From Brachyspira hampsonii (lineage in GTDB: Bacteria > Spirochaetota > Brachyspiria > Brachyspirales > Brachyspiraceae): a stretch of 64,000 nucleotides of DNA. Below the pieces are notes generated by a model. That model saw only the letters and a list, made by a program, of their open reading frames with translations. It was not told where the DNA came from and did no database searches. Below are positions 8,962-18,058 of the stretch, piece after piece (position 1 is the first letter of the stretch; each line of letters begins with the position of its first letter). Where the stretch lies: the NCBI RefSeq assembly GCF_001746205.1, contig NZ_MDCO01000006.1:372001-436000 (forward strand), read 5' to 3'. Position numbers and translations under genes: made by a program.

Positions 8962-10029
8962 TCACATTCTTATATTTGGTATATCAAATACTTTTCCGTT
9001 TTCAAAGTTTTTTACTTTCTCTTTTTCTGTAACAGTAATAAATACCTGTCCTAATGTTTTTATGTATTCTAGTATATTATCTCGTCTTGTATTATCAAGC
9101 TCAAGCATAGCATCATCAATAAGTAGAATAGGAGATTTTTTTCTGTACTCGGATAATATTTTCTCACTTGCAAGTTTCATTATAAGAGTAAACATTCTTT
9201 TCTCACCTTGGGATGAAAATTTTTTTGAAAGGGAGTCTTTATAAAAGAATTGATACTCTGCTCTATGTATACCAAAATATGTGGTACGCATTCTTATTTG
9301 TTCGTTTAAGGTAGTTTCTAGTTTTTTTATGTATTCATTTTCATTTGAAATGTCTTCTATGGTAGACTGATACTTTATAACATAAGGGTTTTCACCATTA
9401 AAAATATTTTTATAGATTTCATTCATTTTATCTTCTAAAATAGAAGAGTATTTTTTATTTTCACCAGCTATATAAATAGAGAGTTTTGCTATATCGTTAT
9501 TATAAATATATGCTTCATTAGGCTTGGTGCTTAGACATACATTTCTCATTTTTAATAGTTTATTATATTTTATTAATGCAAGCAGATATTCTGATGATAT
9601 TGTAGATATTAACATATTAAAATAATCTCGTCTTAATTTAGGCTCTGCTATTACTAAGTCAGTATCATTTGGCAGAAATATAACATAAAGTATTCTTCCT
9701 ATTAAATCTTTTCTTGAAGACACTTCTTTTTTATCTATAAATACATTTTTTACTTTTTTTTGATATGCTATTTCTATATTCGTATCATAATTTAATTCAT
9801 CTTCTCTGAAAACTCCTCTCAAAAAATAATTATCATTTCCATTTTTTACAAGTTCTCTGTCAAGTCTTGTTCTAAATGATACGCCATTTCCAAGCATATA
9901 TATTGCTTCAAGAATATTAGTTTTACCGCAGCCGTTATGTCCGTAAAGCACATTTATTTTATCAGAGAATTCAAATACATTTTCATTGTAATTTCTAAAA
10001 GAACGAATTGTAAGTTCTTTAAGTATCAT
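8962..10029 (-). CDS. recF: DNA replication and repair protein RecF
   Basis: The 355-residue SMC-like ATPase has Walker A GHNGCGKTN at residues 30-38, the signature SSQGEKRM, and Walker B ILLIDDAMLELD near residue 300. The N-terminus MILKELTIRSFRNY is typical. RecF binds ssDNA-dsDNA junctions and helps load RecA at gaps. Here it lies between metK and a DUF285 remnant. The length is normal. Confidence 0.95.
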   Translation of the reverse strand: MILKELTIRSFRNYNENVFEFSDKINVLYGHNGCGKTNILEAIYMLGNGVSFRTRLDRELVKNGNDNYFLRGVFREDELNYDTNIEIAYQKKVKNVFIDKKEVSSRKDLIGRILYVIFLPNDTDLVIAEPKLRRDYFNMLISTISSEYLLALIKYNKLLKMRNVCLSTKPNEAYIYNNDIAKLSIYIAGENKKYSSILEDKMNEIYKNIFNGENPYVIKYQSTIEDISNENEYIKKLETTLNEQIRMRTTYFGIHRAEYQFFYKDSLSKKFSSQGEKRMFTLIMKLASEKILSEYRKKSPILLIDDAMLELDNTRRDNILEYIKTLGQVFITVTEKEKVKNFENGKVFDIPNIRM

Positions 10030-10106
10030 TTTATTTAAGCCTTTTGTTTTATTAGTGAAAAGTATTATATATTAAAATATTAAAAATATCAGTAATTTAT
10101 ATTTGA

Positions 10107-10145
10107 TAAAAATAAGGCTCGTTAATATAAAATATTAACAAGCCC
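10107..10145 (-). terminator. Terminator after metK
   Basis: On the minus strand the sequence reads GGCTTGTTAATAT, loop TTT, ATATTAACGAGCC, then TTATTTTT. The stem is 13 bp with one mismatch. It lies between the metK stop and recF, so recF may have its own promoter. Confidence 0.75.
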
Positions 10146-10185
10146 TGAATGTTTAAAACTTTTTATAATTTATTTTTTTAATTAA

Positions 10186-11370
10186 TTATTTAGCATTAGC
10201 AAACAAATCTTTTATATCTGTTTTTTCCCAAGTAAACTCTGGAAGCTCTCTGCCGAAGTGTCCGTAAGCAGTGGTTTTTTCATAAATAGGTCTTCTTAAA
10301 TCTAATCTTTTGATTATGCCTGCTGGAGTTAAATCAAGCTCTTTAGAAACTATATTGGCCAATACTTCATCATGTACTTTTGCTGTACCGAAAGTATTAA
10401 CATATACAGATAAAGGCTCAGGAACACCTATAGCATAAGCAAACTGAACTAAAGCTCTGTCAGCTATACCAGAAGCTACTATATTTTTAGCAACATATCT
10501 GGCCATATAGCAAGCACTTCTGTCTACTTTTGTAGGGTCTTTACCAGAAAAAGCACCGCCGCCATGAGCACCATGTCCGCCGTAACTGTCTACAATAATT
10601 TTTCTTCCTGTTAATCCGCAGTCGCCCATAGGACCGCCTACTACAAATGAACCTGTTGGGTTAATGTAGTATTTAGTATTTTCATCAAGCATATTAGCTG
10701 GGCATATTTCACTAATAACATGTTTTTTTATGTCAGTTTCTATTTGTTTATGATCAACGCCTGCAGCATGCTGAGTAGAAATAACAACCGCTTCTATTCT
10801 AGCAGCTTTACCGTCTTTATATTCAACAGTAACCTGACTTTTGCCGTCTGGTCTTAAATAGTCAACTATTTTATCTTTTCTAACTTTAGCCAAACGCTCT
10901 GCCAATCTATGAGCTAAATATATAGTTAAAGGCATAAATGTTTCAGTTTCATTTATAGCATAACCGAACATTATACCTTGATCGCCTGCACCTTCAGAAA
11001 CATTTGATGATTCAGAATTAAATAATCCTTTACCAGCACTAACACCCATATCTATATCTGGAGACTGCTCAGCAATAGCCTCCATTACTGCACAAGTATC
11101 AGCGTCAAAACCCATTTCGCTGCTTGTGTATCCTATTCGCCTTACGGTATCTCTAGCGATTTTTTGATAATCCAATTTAGCTTTTGTAGTGATTTCTCCA
11201 GCAATTAAAATCATTCCAGTTTTTGCTAAAGTTTCACAAGCTACTCTTGAATTAGGATCTTGTTTTAAACATTCGTCTAAGACTGCATCGCTTACAGCAT
11301 CGCAGATCTTATCAGGATGGCCTTCTGTTACCGATTCAGAAGAGAAATAATAATTTTTTATCTCTGCCAT
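10186..11370 (-). CDS. metK: S-adenosylmethionine synthetase
   Basis: The 394-residue protein makes SAM from methionine and ATP. Visible signatures are [12 protein letters not shown] (His18), [12 protein letters not shown], and the glycine loop [16 protein letters not shown]. The length and ending are normal. A consensus promoter lies just upstream and a terminator downstream, so it is monocistronic. I see no convincing SAM riboswitch in the short leader. Confidence 0.97.
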   Translation of the reverse strand: MAEIKNYYFSSESVTEGHPDKICDAVSDAVLDECLKQDPNSRVACETLAKTGMILIAGEITTKAKLDYQKIARDTVRRIGYTSSEMGFDADTCAVMEAIAEQSPDIDMGVSAGKGLFNSESSNVSEGAGDQGIMFGYAINETETFMPLTIYLAHRLAERLAKVRKDKIVDYLRPDGKSQVTVEYKDGKAARIEAVVISTQHAAGVDHKQIETDIKKHVISEICPANMLDENTKYYINPTGSFVVGGPMGDCGLTGRKIIVDSYGGHGAHGGGAFSGKDPTKVDRSACYMARYVAKNIVASGIADRALVQFAYAIGVPEPLSVYVNTFGTAKVHDEVLANIVSKELDLTPAGIIKRLDLRRPIYEKTTAYGHFGRELPEFTWEKTDIKDLFANAK

Positions 11371-11403
11371 AGTTTTACCTCTTTATTAAAATATAATCAG
11401 AGT

Positions 11404-11432
11404 ATTGTATAATAGTTAAAATAAATAGTCAA
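11404..11432 (-). promoter_or_regulatory. Sigma70-type promoter for metK
   Basis: On the minus strand TTGACT (11432-11427), a 17-bp spacer and TACAAT (11409-11404) precede the metK start by about 34 bp. Confidence 0.7.
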
Positions 11433-11535
11433 GGAAATATTTGATAATTATTACAATTTAGTATGAATAACTATTAATTTTTATAGAAATTATTATCATA
11501 TATAGTATTAATTAAAAATTGTAATACATATCAAA

Positions 11536-12522
11536 CTATGGTATTATCAAAAACCTAGTTGTAGAAAGTATAATACTCAGGCATAAACAAAGAAAAGCTA
11601 TTATTATAAATGGTTTATACAATTCTTTATATTGAATTAAATCATCATCTAATATTGGTTTTTTCTCTAATCTGTCTATTGTATTGTAAACATTATCTAA
11701 AGCTGAAGCATTTTTAGCATTAAAATATTTTCCGCCTGTAGCTGCTGCTATATCTATTAAAGATTCTTCATTAAGTGTAAAATCCGCTCTTATTCTTCTT
11801 TTACCATAGTTGGGATCATCATAAGTTACCCAAGCATGACTTCCGTTAGCGTCTCCTATACCTATTGTGTATATTTTGATATTGAAATTGGAAGCTATCT
11901 CTGAAGCTAATTTAGGATCTATTTCACCAGAATTATTTTCTCCGTCTGTAAGAAGTATAATAATCTTTTCATTATTCTCCTTAATACTTCTAAGCATATC
12001 AACAGCAGTTGCAATTCCAAGTCCTATAGAAGTAGAACCTTCTTCATCTATTTCTATTTTTTTTATTTCTTCTTCTAATGAAGTATAATCAAAAGTAGCA
12101 GGTGATAGTACAGAAGCTCTTAATGCAAAAGCTACTAAACTTATTTTATCAAAATTTCTTTTTTTTATAAAGTCTATCATTGTTTTTTTAGAAGCCTCTA
12201 ATCTTGTAGGTATCATATCTTCAGCCATCATAGAAGGAGAAACATCAACAACAAGAGAAATATAAACCCCTTCTCCATTAATATCTGATAAATGAGAAAC
12301 TTTTGCAGGACGAGCTAAACCTATGATAGAAAAAAATAAAGCTAAAACTATAAGGGCAAATGGTATATCTTTAACATAGTACCTTGATTTCAATACTTTA
12401 GACATACTTACTCTTGGGTGCTTTACTGAATATGAATGATTTTTTCTTGTTTGTATATATAAAAATATTATAATAGGTAAAGTCAGCAGCAAGAATAAAA
12501 ATTTTGGAGATACAAAAGTCAT
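11536..12522 (-). CDS. BatA-like VWA-domain membrane protein
   Basis: The 328-residue protein has two N-terminal membrane spans (about 8-24 and 54-70). A von Willebrand A domain follows with a complete MIDAS start DVSPSM (Asp93, Ser95, Ser97) and LLTDGENNSGEID. A C-terminal span (about 305-325) ends it. This is the layout of BatA/aerotolerance proteins, which work with MoxR ATPases. No MoxR or BatB/D partner is visible next to it. The gene appears intact. Confidence 0.85.
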   Translation of the reverse strand: MTFVSPKFLFLLLTLPIIIFLYIQTRKNHSYSVKHPRVSMSKVLKSRYYVKDIPFALIVLALFFSIIGLARPAKVSHLSDINGEGVYISLVVDVSPSMMAEDMIPTRLEASKKTMIDFIKKRNFDKISLVAFALRASVLSPATFDYTSLEEEIKKIEIDEEGSTSIGLGIATAVDMLRSIKENNEKIIILLTDGENNSGEIDPKLASEIASNFNIKIYTIGIGDANGSHAWVTYDDPNYGKRRIRADFTLNEESLIDIAAATGGKYFNAKNASALDNVYNTIDRLEKKPILDDDLIQYKELYKPFIIIAFLCLCLSIILSTTRFLIIP

Positions 12523-12697
12523 TTATATATTTTCCTAATTATAATTTTAATATTAAAACATGTTAAATAATACAAAGTAATATTTGCTAAACTATTATAC
12601 TAAAATACGGATAAAAGTAAAGTATCATATATACAATAGATCTATATTTAATAATTAAATTATATTCGATGCATATAAATATTTTATATAATTTCTT

Positions 12698-13699
12698 TTA
12701 TAATAACTTATCTATTATAGAAACTGCCTTTTCAAATCTTGACTGATAATCTCCGTTTATAGAATAATATTTAATTTTTAGATTATCAAGTATATCTTTT
12801 ATTTGACTGCTGTATTTTTCTCTGTTATTTTTTATTACTTCGCTTCTATCACCGTCCTGAACAAAATCAACATCCGGCTCTAAAAATAATACTGCATCAT
12901 ATTTATTTATATTAATAATCGCTTTTGCTAATATTTCATTATTAATTATATTTTCATCTTTCAAAAAATGCATATAAAAATTTGTAATTACAGCATCAGT
13001 ATCTATAAATAATATTTTATTACTATGTTCTGATGCCTTTATTTCATTTAGCTTATGAGTTAAAAGGATTTCTGTAAAATCTTCTGAAAGCATAAGCAAA
13101 TCAGTTCCAGATTTTTCTGATAGTTCTCTGCCTGCTTCTTTTATATAGTTGGTATTATAATAATTAGCCAAATTAATTGTAAGTGTTGATTTTCCTGTAC
13201 TTTCACTTCCCAAGAGCAGAACTTTTTTTGTATAATAAGTCTTTACTATATTAGGAATATAATCCCAATATTTATAAACATTTTCTCTAATTTTTGTAGA
13301 ACTTATTTCATTTCTCTCTATAAATACTAACTTTGATTCTTTATAGTACCTTGTATAAAAAGAATCTTTATTTTTATAATCATCTCCCAAAAATACAGCA
13401 TCAATCTTTTCACCTATAGCATTTTTAATTTTTATAGAATCCTCTTCCCATAAATCTTCTGTATAATCTTCTTTTGTTTTCGCATTATCTTCTATAAATA
13501 GAATTTTTACATTTCCTATATGTTTAGTTAATTGATAAAGCCATCTGTATCTTATTTTTCTATCAATTTCATTTCTATTATTTCCAATACATAGAATTAT
13601 ATAAAGAGTTTTGCATTGATTGGCGGCTTCTATTATGCATCTTACATGTCCAAGATGAATAGGATTAAATGAACCTGCATACATTCCAACATTATACAT
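12698..13699 (-). CDS. nadR: NadR-type NMN adenylyltransferase / ribosylnicotinamide kinase
   Basis: The 333-residue bifunctional enzyme has an N-terminal nucleotidyltransferase domain with GSFNPIHLGHV and ISSTKIRENV. A C-terminal kinase domain has the P-loop GSESTGKST near residue 168 and the downstream motif FLEPDVDFVQDGDR. It converts nicotinamide riboside to NMN and then NAD. The helix-turn-helix repressor domain of enteric NadR is absent. It lies 34 bp downstream of pnuC, so uptake and phosphorylation form one operon. Confidence 0.9.
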   Translation of the reverse strand: MYNVGMYAGSFNPIHLGHVRCIIEAANQCKTLYIILCIGNNRNEIDRKIRYRWLYQLTKHIGNVKILFIEDNAKTKEDYTEDLWEEDSIKIKNAIGEKIDAVFLGDDYKNKDSFYTRYYKESKLVFIERNEISSTKIRENVYKYWDYIPNIVKTYYTKKVLLLGSESTGKSTLTINLANYYNTNYIKEAGRELSEKSGTDLLMLSEDFTEILLTHKLNEIKASEHSNKILFIDTDAVITNFYMHFLKDENIINNEILAKAIININKYDAVLFLEPDVDFVQDGDRSEVIKNNREKYSSQIKDILDNLKIKYYSINGDYQSRFEKAVSIIDKLL

Positions 13700-13733
13700 A
13701 AAAAACTCCGAATAATATTTTTTATTATTTTTA

Positions 13734-14438
13734 TTAAATATTCACTTTATCAATTTTTAAACCGTTTGCCTCTTTGTACCATTTTATAAGCATAAATATA
13801 GCATTAACTAAATATACACTCCACATAAGCAGAGCTGCTATATTATCTCCTCCGTTTGAAAAGTTAATATACCATATAGAAATATTTAAAATGTTTACTA
13901 ATATCCACATTATCCACTGTTCAGAACATCTTTTTATGCATAGTATCTGTGCCGTTATGGCAAATACTGTACTTGCACTGTCCGCAAAAGGAAGAGAGCC
14001 TCCTAATTTTTTTAATATAAGTCCGTAAATAAATATAGATATGAAAGACAATGCAAATATTATAATTTTATATTTATCATTTAATTTTGTTTTTATAACT
14101 TCTTTGCTTTCGTTATTTAAGTTTCTGCTCCAAAGTATAAATCCGGCTATATTCATAGGTATATAATAGAAGACATTGAGCATAAACTCACCGTAGTATT
14201 TGGCATTAAAGGCAATATACGAATAGAGAATTGTATTAATCATTCCAAATATGTATGAAGATAATTTTCCTTTACCTGTTAGAATTACACATAATATACC
14301 GCTTATTGATGATACTATGCCTATAATATTTTCTTTCCAATATATAGAAAGTGATAGTATTATAGCACTTGCTGTTACAATCCATAATACTTCTAAAGCT
14401 TTCCAATTTTTAAGTTCACTTTTTATGAAGTTTGTCAT
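13734..14438 (-). CDS. pnuC: PnuC-type nicotinamide riboside transporter
   Basis: The 234-residue protein has about seven membrane spans. It shows the family features GILCVILTGKGKLSSYIFG and QWIMWILVNILNISIWY. PnuC imports nicotinamide riboside down its gradient, trapped by NadR phosphorylation. It is first in the pnuC-nadR operon, preceded by a good promoter. It is the last host gene before the prophage. Confidence 0.92.
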   Translation of the reverse strand: MTNFIKSELKNWKALEVLWIVTASAIILSLSIYWKENIIGIVSSISGILCVILTGKGKLSSYIFGMINTILYSYIAFNAKYYGEFMLNVFYYIPMNIAGFILWSRNLNNESKEVIKTKLNDKYKIIIFALSFISIFIYGLILKKLGGSLPFADSASTVFAITAQILCIKRCSEQWIMWILVNILNISIWYINFSNGGDNIAALLMWSVYLVNAIFMLIKWYKEANGLKIDKVNI

Positions 14439-14470
14439 TATAATTTTTTATTCTGATAAGTTTTTTATTT

Positions 14471-14498
14471 ATTATATAATTATTTTACATAAAATCAA
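14471..14498 (-). promoter_or_regulatory. Sigma70-type promoter for pnuC-nadR
   Basis: The minus strand has TTGATT (14498-14493), a 16-bp spacer and a perfect TATAAT (14476-14471), 33 bp before the pnuC ATG. Confidence 0.65.
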
Positions 14499-14515
14499 TA
14501 TTATCAATTTTTTAT

Positions 14516-14547
14516 ATTAGACTTGTTTCAAAACAAACAAGTCTAAT
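14516..14547. other. Perfect hairpin near the probable left prophage boundary
   Basis: A 13-bp perfect inverted repeat ATTAGACTTGTTT / AAACAAGTCTAAT encloses a 6-base loop. The core ACAAGTCTA recurs once more at 14565-14573. There is no proper T-run on either side. It could be an operator, an attachment-site arm or a weak terminator. Confidence 0.5.
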
Positions 14548-14610
14548 TTCTCAAATTTAAAAAAACAAGTCTATTTTTCAAAAGATAAAAGAACTAAAAA
14601 CATATTAGAA

Positions 14611-14652
14611 CGCAGATTATTAACTAAAAAAGTTAATAGTCTGCGTTTTTTT
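14611..14652 (+). terminator. Strong plus-strand terminator with no visible upstream gene
   Basis: A 15-bp perfect stem CGCAGATTATTAACT / AGTTAATAGTCTGCG with an A5 loop is followed by seven T. The nearest upstream gene (pnuC) runs the other way. It may end a small RNA or shield the prophage from chromosomal transcription. Confidence 0.75.
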
Positions 14653-14739
14653 GTTTCAAATGTATTAAATATTTCTAAAATTGCAGGTCTAGTCTGTAAA
14701 GACAAAAAATATATAAAAAATAATTTTCAAGGAGTAAAG

Positions 14740-14991
14740 ATGGAAAAAGAATTTAATCCTAGTTATTGGATAATAATTAGGAAAGGCAAAAAGTATATAG
14801 GCTGTTCAAATAATTGTGAACATCTTGAAGAAGAAAATGGCAAAATGAAATGCTGCTATTTTGAAAAAGAAATTGAAGGAGAGGAAGATAATTATCAGCC
14901 TTGTGAAGAATGTTTGATGGCATATAGTCAAACGGAATTTGCTAGTTTAAATATGACTACTTACGATAAGAGAAATCATTTTAAGGAGTAA
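14740..14991 (+). CDS. Small Cys-rich phage protein (paralogue of 15769-16029)
   Basis: An 83-residue protein of unknown function with a probable zinc site: GCSNNCEHLEE, CCYF and PCEECLMAY. The same C-x3-C-x-H, then C-x2-F, then PC-E-x-CL layout is seen in the protein at 15769. It starts after the ribosome-binding site CAAGGAGTAAAG. Its last codons AAG GAG TAA double as the ribosome-binding site of the next gene. First gene of the early operon. Confidence 0.75.
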   Translation: MEKEFNPSYWIIIRKGKKYIGCSNNCEHLEEENGKMKCCYFEKEIEGEEDNYQPCEECLMAYSQTEFASLNMTTYDKRNHFKE

Positions 14992-14994
14992 AGA

Positions 14995-15168
14995 ATGTTA
15001 GTAAAAGACTTAAAAGAAGAATTAAAAAAATTTGAAGATAATACTCAAATACTTGTTCGTGTAAAAGATAAATATGGAAAAATTGTATTAGTAGATTTTG
15101 GCAGAATAAGCAAAACTGAATCAGGTGCTGGAGTCATAGTTCCATTATTCAAATCAATTAAGGATTAA
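14995..15168 (+). CDS. 57-aa phage protein of the 'DLKEELKKF' type
   Basis: The frame from ATG 14995 gives MLVKDLKEELKKFEDNTQIL and ends PLFKSIKD. It has a good ribosome-binding site (AAGGAGTAAAGA). The pattern x-DLx-x-L-x-x-[FY]-x-x-N/D-x-x-V/I-x-V is shared with the products at 16046 and 17819, so these three are probably related small proteins. Function unknown. Confidence 0.65.
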   Translation: MLVKDLKEELKKFEDNTQILVRVKDKYGKIVLVDFGRISKTESGAGVIVPLFKSIKD

Positions 15169-15172
15169 AAAA

Positions 15173-15472
15173 ATGGGGCAATATTCAGTAAATGATAAAA
15201 TGCTTGAACAACAAAGGAAAACTACTAAAAAACAAGTATGTAATTTTGCTTTGTTAGAATACAAGCAGAAATTATTAAAAATGATAGAAAAGGAGAAAAA
15301 AGCGGCAGAAAAGTCTAGTCAAAAATTAAGAGAAATTCTTTCTAATAATCCTAGTAAATCACAACGAACTTCAGCTACTGCTAGATGTGATACTAAGTGG
15401 GAGCATATTAGATATTTAGAACTTCAAATTGAACTATTAGATGAATTATTAGAAGAGAATAAAAAATCTTAA
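15173..15472 (+). CDS. Small coiled-coil phage protein
   Basis: A 99-residue, highly charged, mostly helical protein. The stretch KMIEKEKKAAEKSSQKLREI and the end LELQIELLDELLEENKKS predict a coiled coil. It starts four bases after the previous stop. I recognise no family. Confidence 0.65.
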   Translation: MGQYSVNDKMLEQQRKTTKKQVCNFALLEYKQKLLKMIEKEKKAAEKSSQKLREILSNNPSKSQRTSATARCDTKWEHIRYLELQIELLDELLEENKKS

Positions 15473-15496
15473 TATAACTATTTTAAGGAGTAAAAA

Positions 15497-15766
15497 ATGC
15501 CTGAATTAGATTATGAAGCAGAACCTATTATAGTGTCTTTTGATATATGCAGAGTTCTTGAAAATGGGATTGAAGATTTAGACTGCAATGTAGATGCATA
15601 CTTAGATGATGGACATTATCCTTCCGATTTAGCACCAAACACTTATGAAAAAATAGAAGAAGCATTAAAAAAAGAAGGTATTGATATTGAGGCATTAAAT
15701 AAGCAGATTAATAAAGCCATGTTTGGAGAAGAATGCTGTCTTAAATATTATCCATATAAGGAGTAA
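15497..15766 (+). CDS. Acidic phage protein, unknown
   Basis: An 89-residue acidic protein with no family I recognise. It has a strong ribosome-binding site (TTAAGGAGTAAAAA). Its final KE-stop codons overlap the ribosome-binding site of the next gene, as at 14991. Confidence 0.65.
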   Translation: MPELDYEAEPIIVSFDICRVLENGIEDLDCNVDAYLDDGHYPSDLAPNTYEKIEEALKKEGIDIEALNKQINKAMFGEECCLKYYPYKE

Positions 15767-15768
15767 AA

Positions 15769-16029
15769 ATGGAAAAAGAAGAAAAAGAACAATTTGAATC
15801 TACTTTTAAGGCAGGTATAAGGAATAATAAGAGATTTTTTTCCTGTGCGGAAGATTGTAAGCATATTGATAAAAGTGGAACAGAAAAAGATAAAGTCTAT
15901 TTTTGTAAATATTTTGGAGAGTTCTTGCTTGAGGATGCAGACAGGAAAATAATATTACCCTGTGAACAATGTCTAATAACATCACTTTTTGACGGCTATT
16001 TTAATTGCATTTATGAAATGAATAAGTAA
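15769..16029 (+). CDS. Small Cys-rich phage protein (paralogue of 14740-14991)
   Basis: The 86-residue protein shares with the first early gene the layout FFSCAEDCKHID, then FCKYFGEF and LPCEQCLITS. This probably forms a small zinc-binding fold. Function unknown. The two copies suggest duplication within the early region. Confidence 0.7.
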   Translation: MEKEEKEQFESTFKAGIRNNKRFFSCAEDCKHIDKSGTEKDKVYFCKYFGEFLLEDADRKIILPCEQCLITSLFDGYFNCIYEMNK

Positions 16030-16045
16030 AGAGGCTTATAAAGCA

Positions 16046-16329
16046 ATGAAGACGGAAGAAATAGAAAAACAGATAAAAAATATGATGATGATTTAATAAT
16101 AAAGTTTAAGGGCTATAACAATATTGAAATAGTGAAAAACTGGGGTGATTTATATTTTGATATTTTAGAGAACTCTAAACATAAAAAGAAAAATATTACT
16201 ATAGCTGATTTGAAAAATAAATTAGCTAAGTTTGGAAGTACATCTAATGTTATAGTTCGTAAAGGAAATAGTATTTTTCCAATTATCAAAATATTAAAAA
16301 GAGGCAGATATTTAATAATTGAATATTAA
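16046..16329 (+). pseudogene. Phage small protein interrupted by a one-base loss in an A-run
   Basis: From ATG 16046 the frame reads MKTEEIEKQIK. At the A6 run (about 16075-16080) it shifts out of frame and stops at 16097. If one A is added, it continues without a stop as KYDDDLIIKFKGYNNIEIV through VKNWGDLYFDILENSK to ILKRGRYLIIEY. The downstream half is open from a GTG at 16132, but that start lacks a ribosome-binding site. The middle (ITIADLKNKLAKFGSTSNVI) matches the small-protein type at 14995. It could be mutation, sequencing error or slippage. Confidence 0.65.
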
Positions 16330-16343
16330 ATGGGGGTATTACA

Positions 16344-16631
16344 ATGGCTATGGAACATAGAAAACCAATAGAATGGTCAATAATGATGGTAGAAATGGAA
16401 CTTGATGAAGGACTTGGGGCAAAGACTTCAGAGATGGTTAAGATATGGAAAGAACAGGGGTTAGAATTAAATTATAATGTGGGTATTTTTGAAAAAAACG
16501 GAACACTTGACAGTGTATCATTTATTGACTATTTGAATGAAGCTGAAAAAACAATGTATAAAGCAGTATACAAATACATAAGAGATTTCAAAATTGCTGA
16601 AAGAATGAAAGAGAATATTAATAAAAAATAA
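16344..16631 (+). CDS. Phage protein, unknown
   Basis: A 95-residue helical protein starting after the ribosome-binding site GGGGGTATTACA. An alternative start is the ATG two codons later (MEHRKPIEW). No family recognised. Confidence 0.65.
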   Translation: MAMEHRKPIEWSIMMVEMELDEGLGAKTSEMVKIWKEQGLELNYNVGIFEKNGTLDSVSFIDYLNEAEKTMYKAVYKYIRDFKIAERMKENINKK

Positions 16632-16649
16632 TTTTTAAGGGGGTGTTCA

Positions 16650-16856
16650 ATGATAAAAACTATTAAAAACTTTTTTAAGCCTAAAAAACATTTGATATGT
16701 CCTATATGCGGGGCTAATGTAGAAGGAAGCTTTAGAGTTTTAAGTCTTAATGTAGACGGCACTGTTGGAGCTTATGCTGTTCACAGAGAATGCGAATTAA
16801 AACTTAGAGAAGCAGACTATAAATTAAAACTCAAAAAAGTAAAAACTTTATATTAA
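16650..16856 (+). CDS. Small zinc-finger phage protein
   Basis: A 68-residue basic protein with LICPICGANV followed by AVHRECELKL. This is a CxxC and HxxC set that would bind one zinc. Similar small treble-clef-like proteins recur at 20426 and 26365. Perhaps nucleic-acid binding. Confidence 0.7.
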   Translation: MIKTIKNFFKPKKHLICPICGANVEGSFRVLSLNVDGTVGAYAVHRECELKLREADYKLKLKKVKTLY

Positions 16857-16886
16857 AAAAATATTTTGTAAGGAGAATTATTTATT

Positions 16887-17519
16887 ATGGAAGTAACAAG
16901 TAATGTTAGTTTTGAATATCCTAAAGAAGGATATGTAAAAGCTGTATGTCTTAATGCATCAGACGGAAGATATGATAAAAATGAGTTTAATGGAAGAATA
17001 AGGTGGACTAGAAGAATATTTTTAATTTTTGAAATAGATCAAAAATATACAAGAGGAGAATATAAAGGTAAGAATATGATAATACATAAAGAGTTTGTAT
17101 TATCATCAAGTGCCAATTCAGAGTTTAGAAAAACACTAGAAAATTGGAGAAAATGCAAATTTGGTGAAAGATATAATGAAAATGGTACTATGACTTTAAT
17201 GACAAAAAAGAAAAATAATGAGACCGGACAAATAGAAGAAGTAAAATTTAGAACAGAAAGTTTATGCGGAGCTAATTGTATTTTGAAATTAACTAATATA
17301 GGTACAGATAAAACCTTCATTGCTATAACAGAAATATCAAAACTTCCTAAAAATGAAGATCCTATCATAAGAGAAAATAATATAGGTTATCTTCCTGATT
17401 ATTTGGCAATAAAAATAGCTTTAAGACCTGAAGTAAATCCTGATGAATTATCAGAGCCTATAAGAGGATATGCTGACGGCTATTTGGGTGAAGAAGATGA
17501 TGAAGAAGTACCATTTTAA
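16887..17519 (+). CDS. Putative single-stranded-DNA-binding protein
   Basis: The 210-residue protein is beta-rich in the first 150 residues (KAVCLNASDGRYDKN, RRIFLIFEIDQKYTRGEYKG, CILKLTNIGTDKTFIAI) and ends GYLGEEDDEEVPF. The acidic tail closing in -PF resembles the C-terminal tip that lets SSB proteins bind replication partners. The OB-type body is not a clear SSB match. The role is inferred from the tail and from its place just before the replication initiator. Confidence 0.5.
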   Translation: MEVTSNVSFEYPKEGYVKAVCLNASDGRYDKNEFNGRIRWTRRIFLIFEIDQKYTRGEYKGKNMIIHKEFVLSSSANSEFRKTLENWRKCKFGERYNENGTMTLMTKKKNNETGQIEEVKFRTESLCGANCILKLTNIGTDKTFIAITEISKLPKNEDPIIRENNIGYLPDYLAIKIALRPEVNPDELSEPIRGYADGYLGEEDDEEVPF

Positions 17520-17547
17520 TAGTAATGAATATTAAAGAGAATTGTAA

Positions 17548-17796
17548 ATGAGAGAAGAAGAATTAACAAAACTTTTGAGAGGCAAAGAGCCTGAAGATTT
17601 AAGTATGGAAGAATTAAAGAGAATAATATCAATGGTAAAAGATAAAATAATAAAAAGAAACTTAATTAATATTTATAAGTCAAAAGAAATAGGCTGTAAA
17701 ATTAATGAGCTTCCTTTGGTATATGAAACTGATAATAATAAATATTCTGATATGAACAAGTTTTTAGGTAATATACCTACTCCATTTGATGATTAA
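17548..17796 (+). CDS. Small phage protein, unknown
   Basis: An 82-residue charged protein opening MREEELTKLLRGKEPEDLSM. No family recognised. The weak ribosome-binding site (AAAGAGAATTGTAA) suggests modest expression. Confidence 0.6.
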   Translation: MREEELTKLLRGKEPEDLSMEELKRIISMVKDKIIKRNLINIYKSKEIGCKINELPLVYETDNNKYSDMNKFLGNIPTPFDD

Positions 17797-17818
17797 ACAT
17801 TTTTTTAAGGAGTGAAAA

Positions 17819-18037
17819 ATGATAACAACAATAACAGTAGGAGAATTAATAGAGATTCTTAGTGAAGTAAAAAATAAAAATATGCCTGTATATATAGCAG
17901 AACAGAAAAATAAAGAGCCTAAAAAAAATAAAAATGGAGATGCAATTTATGAAGTGAAAAAGAAATATGGAATAATAAATGGCGGAGAGGCACTTACGGC
18001 TTTCATATTGGCATTTGATAAAAATAGTAGAATATAA
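17819..18037 (+). CDS. Small phage protein of the 'TVGELIEIL' type
   Basis: A 72-residue protein. The N-terminus TVGELIEILSEVKNKNMPVYI resembles the short regulatory-looking proteins at 14995 and 16046. Strong ribosome-binding site (TTAAGGAGTGAAA). Function unknown. Confidence 0.65.
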   Translation: MITTITVGELIEILSEVKNKNMPVYIAEQKNKEPKKNKNGDAIYEVKKKYGIINGGEALTAFILAFDKNSRI

Positions 18038-18058
18038 CAATTATTAGGGGGATAGTCA

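Noticed and set aside
11371-11535. SAM riboswitch before metK
   Set aside because: The promoter lies only about 34 bp before the start codon, so the leader is too short, and no conserved stems are visible.
14995-18037. Small early genes as a toxin-antitoxin array
   Set aside because: They are on one strand with uniform ribosome-binding sites, and their Cys-rich or helical proteins match no toxin; ordinary phage early genes explain them better.
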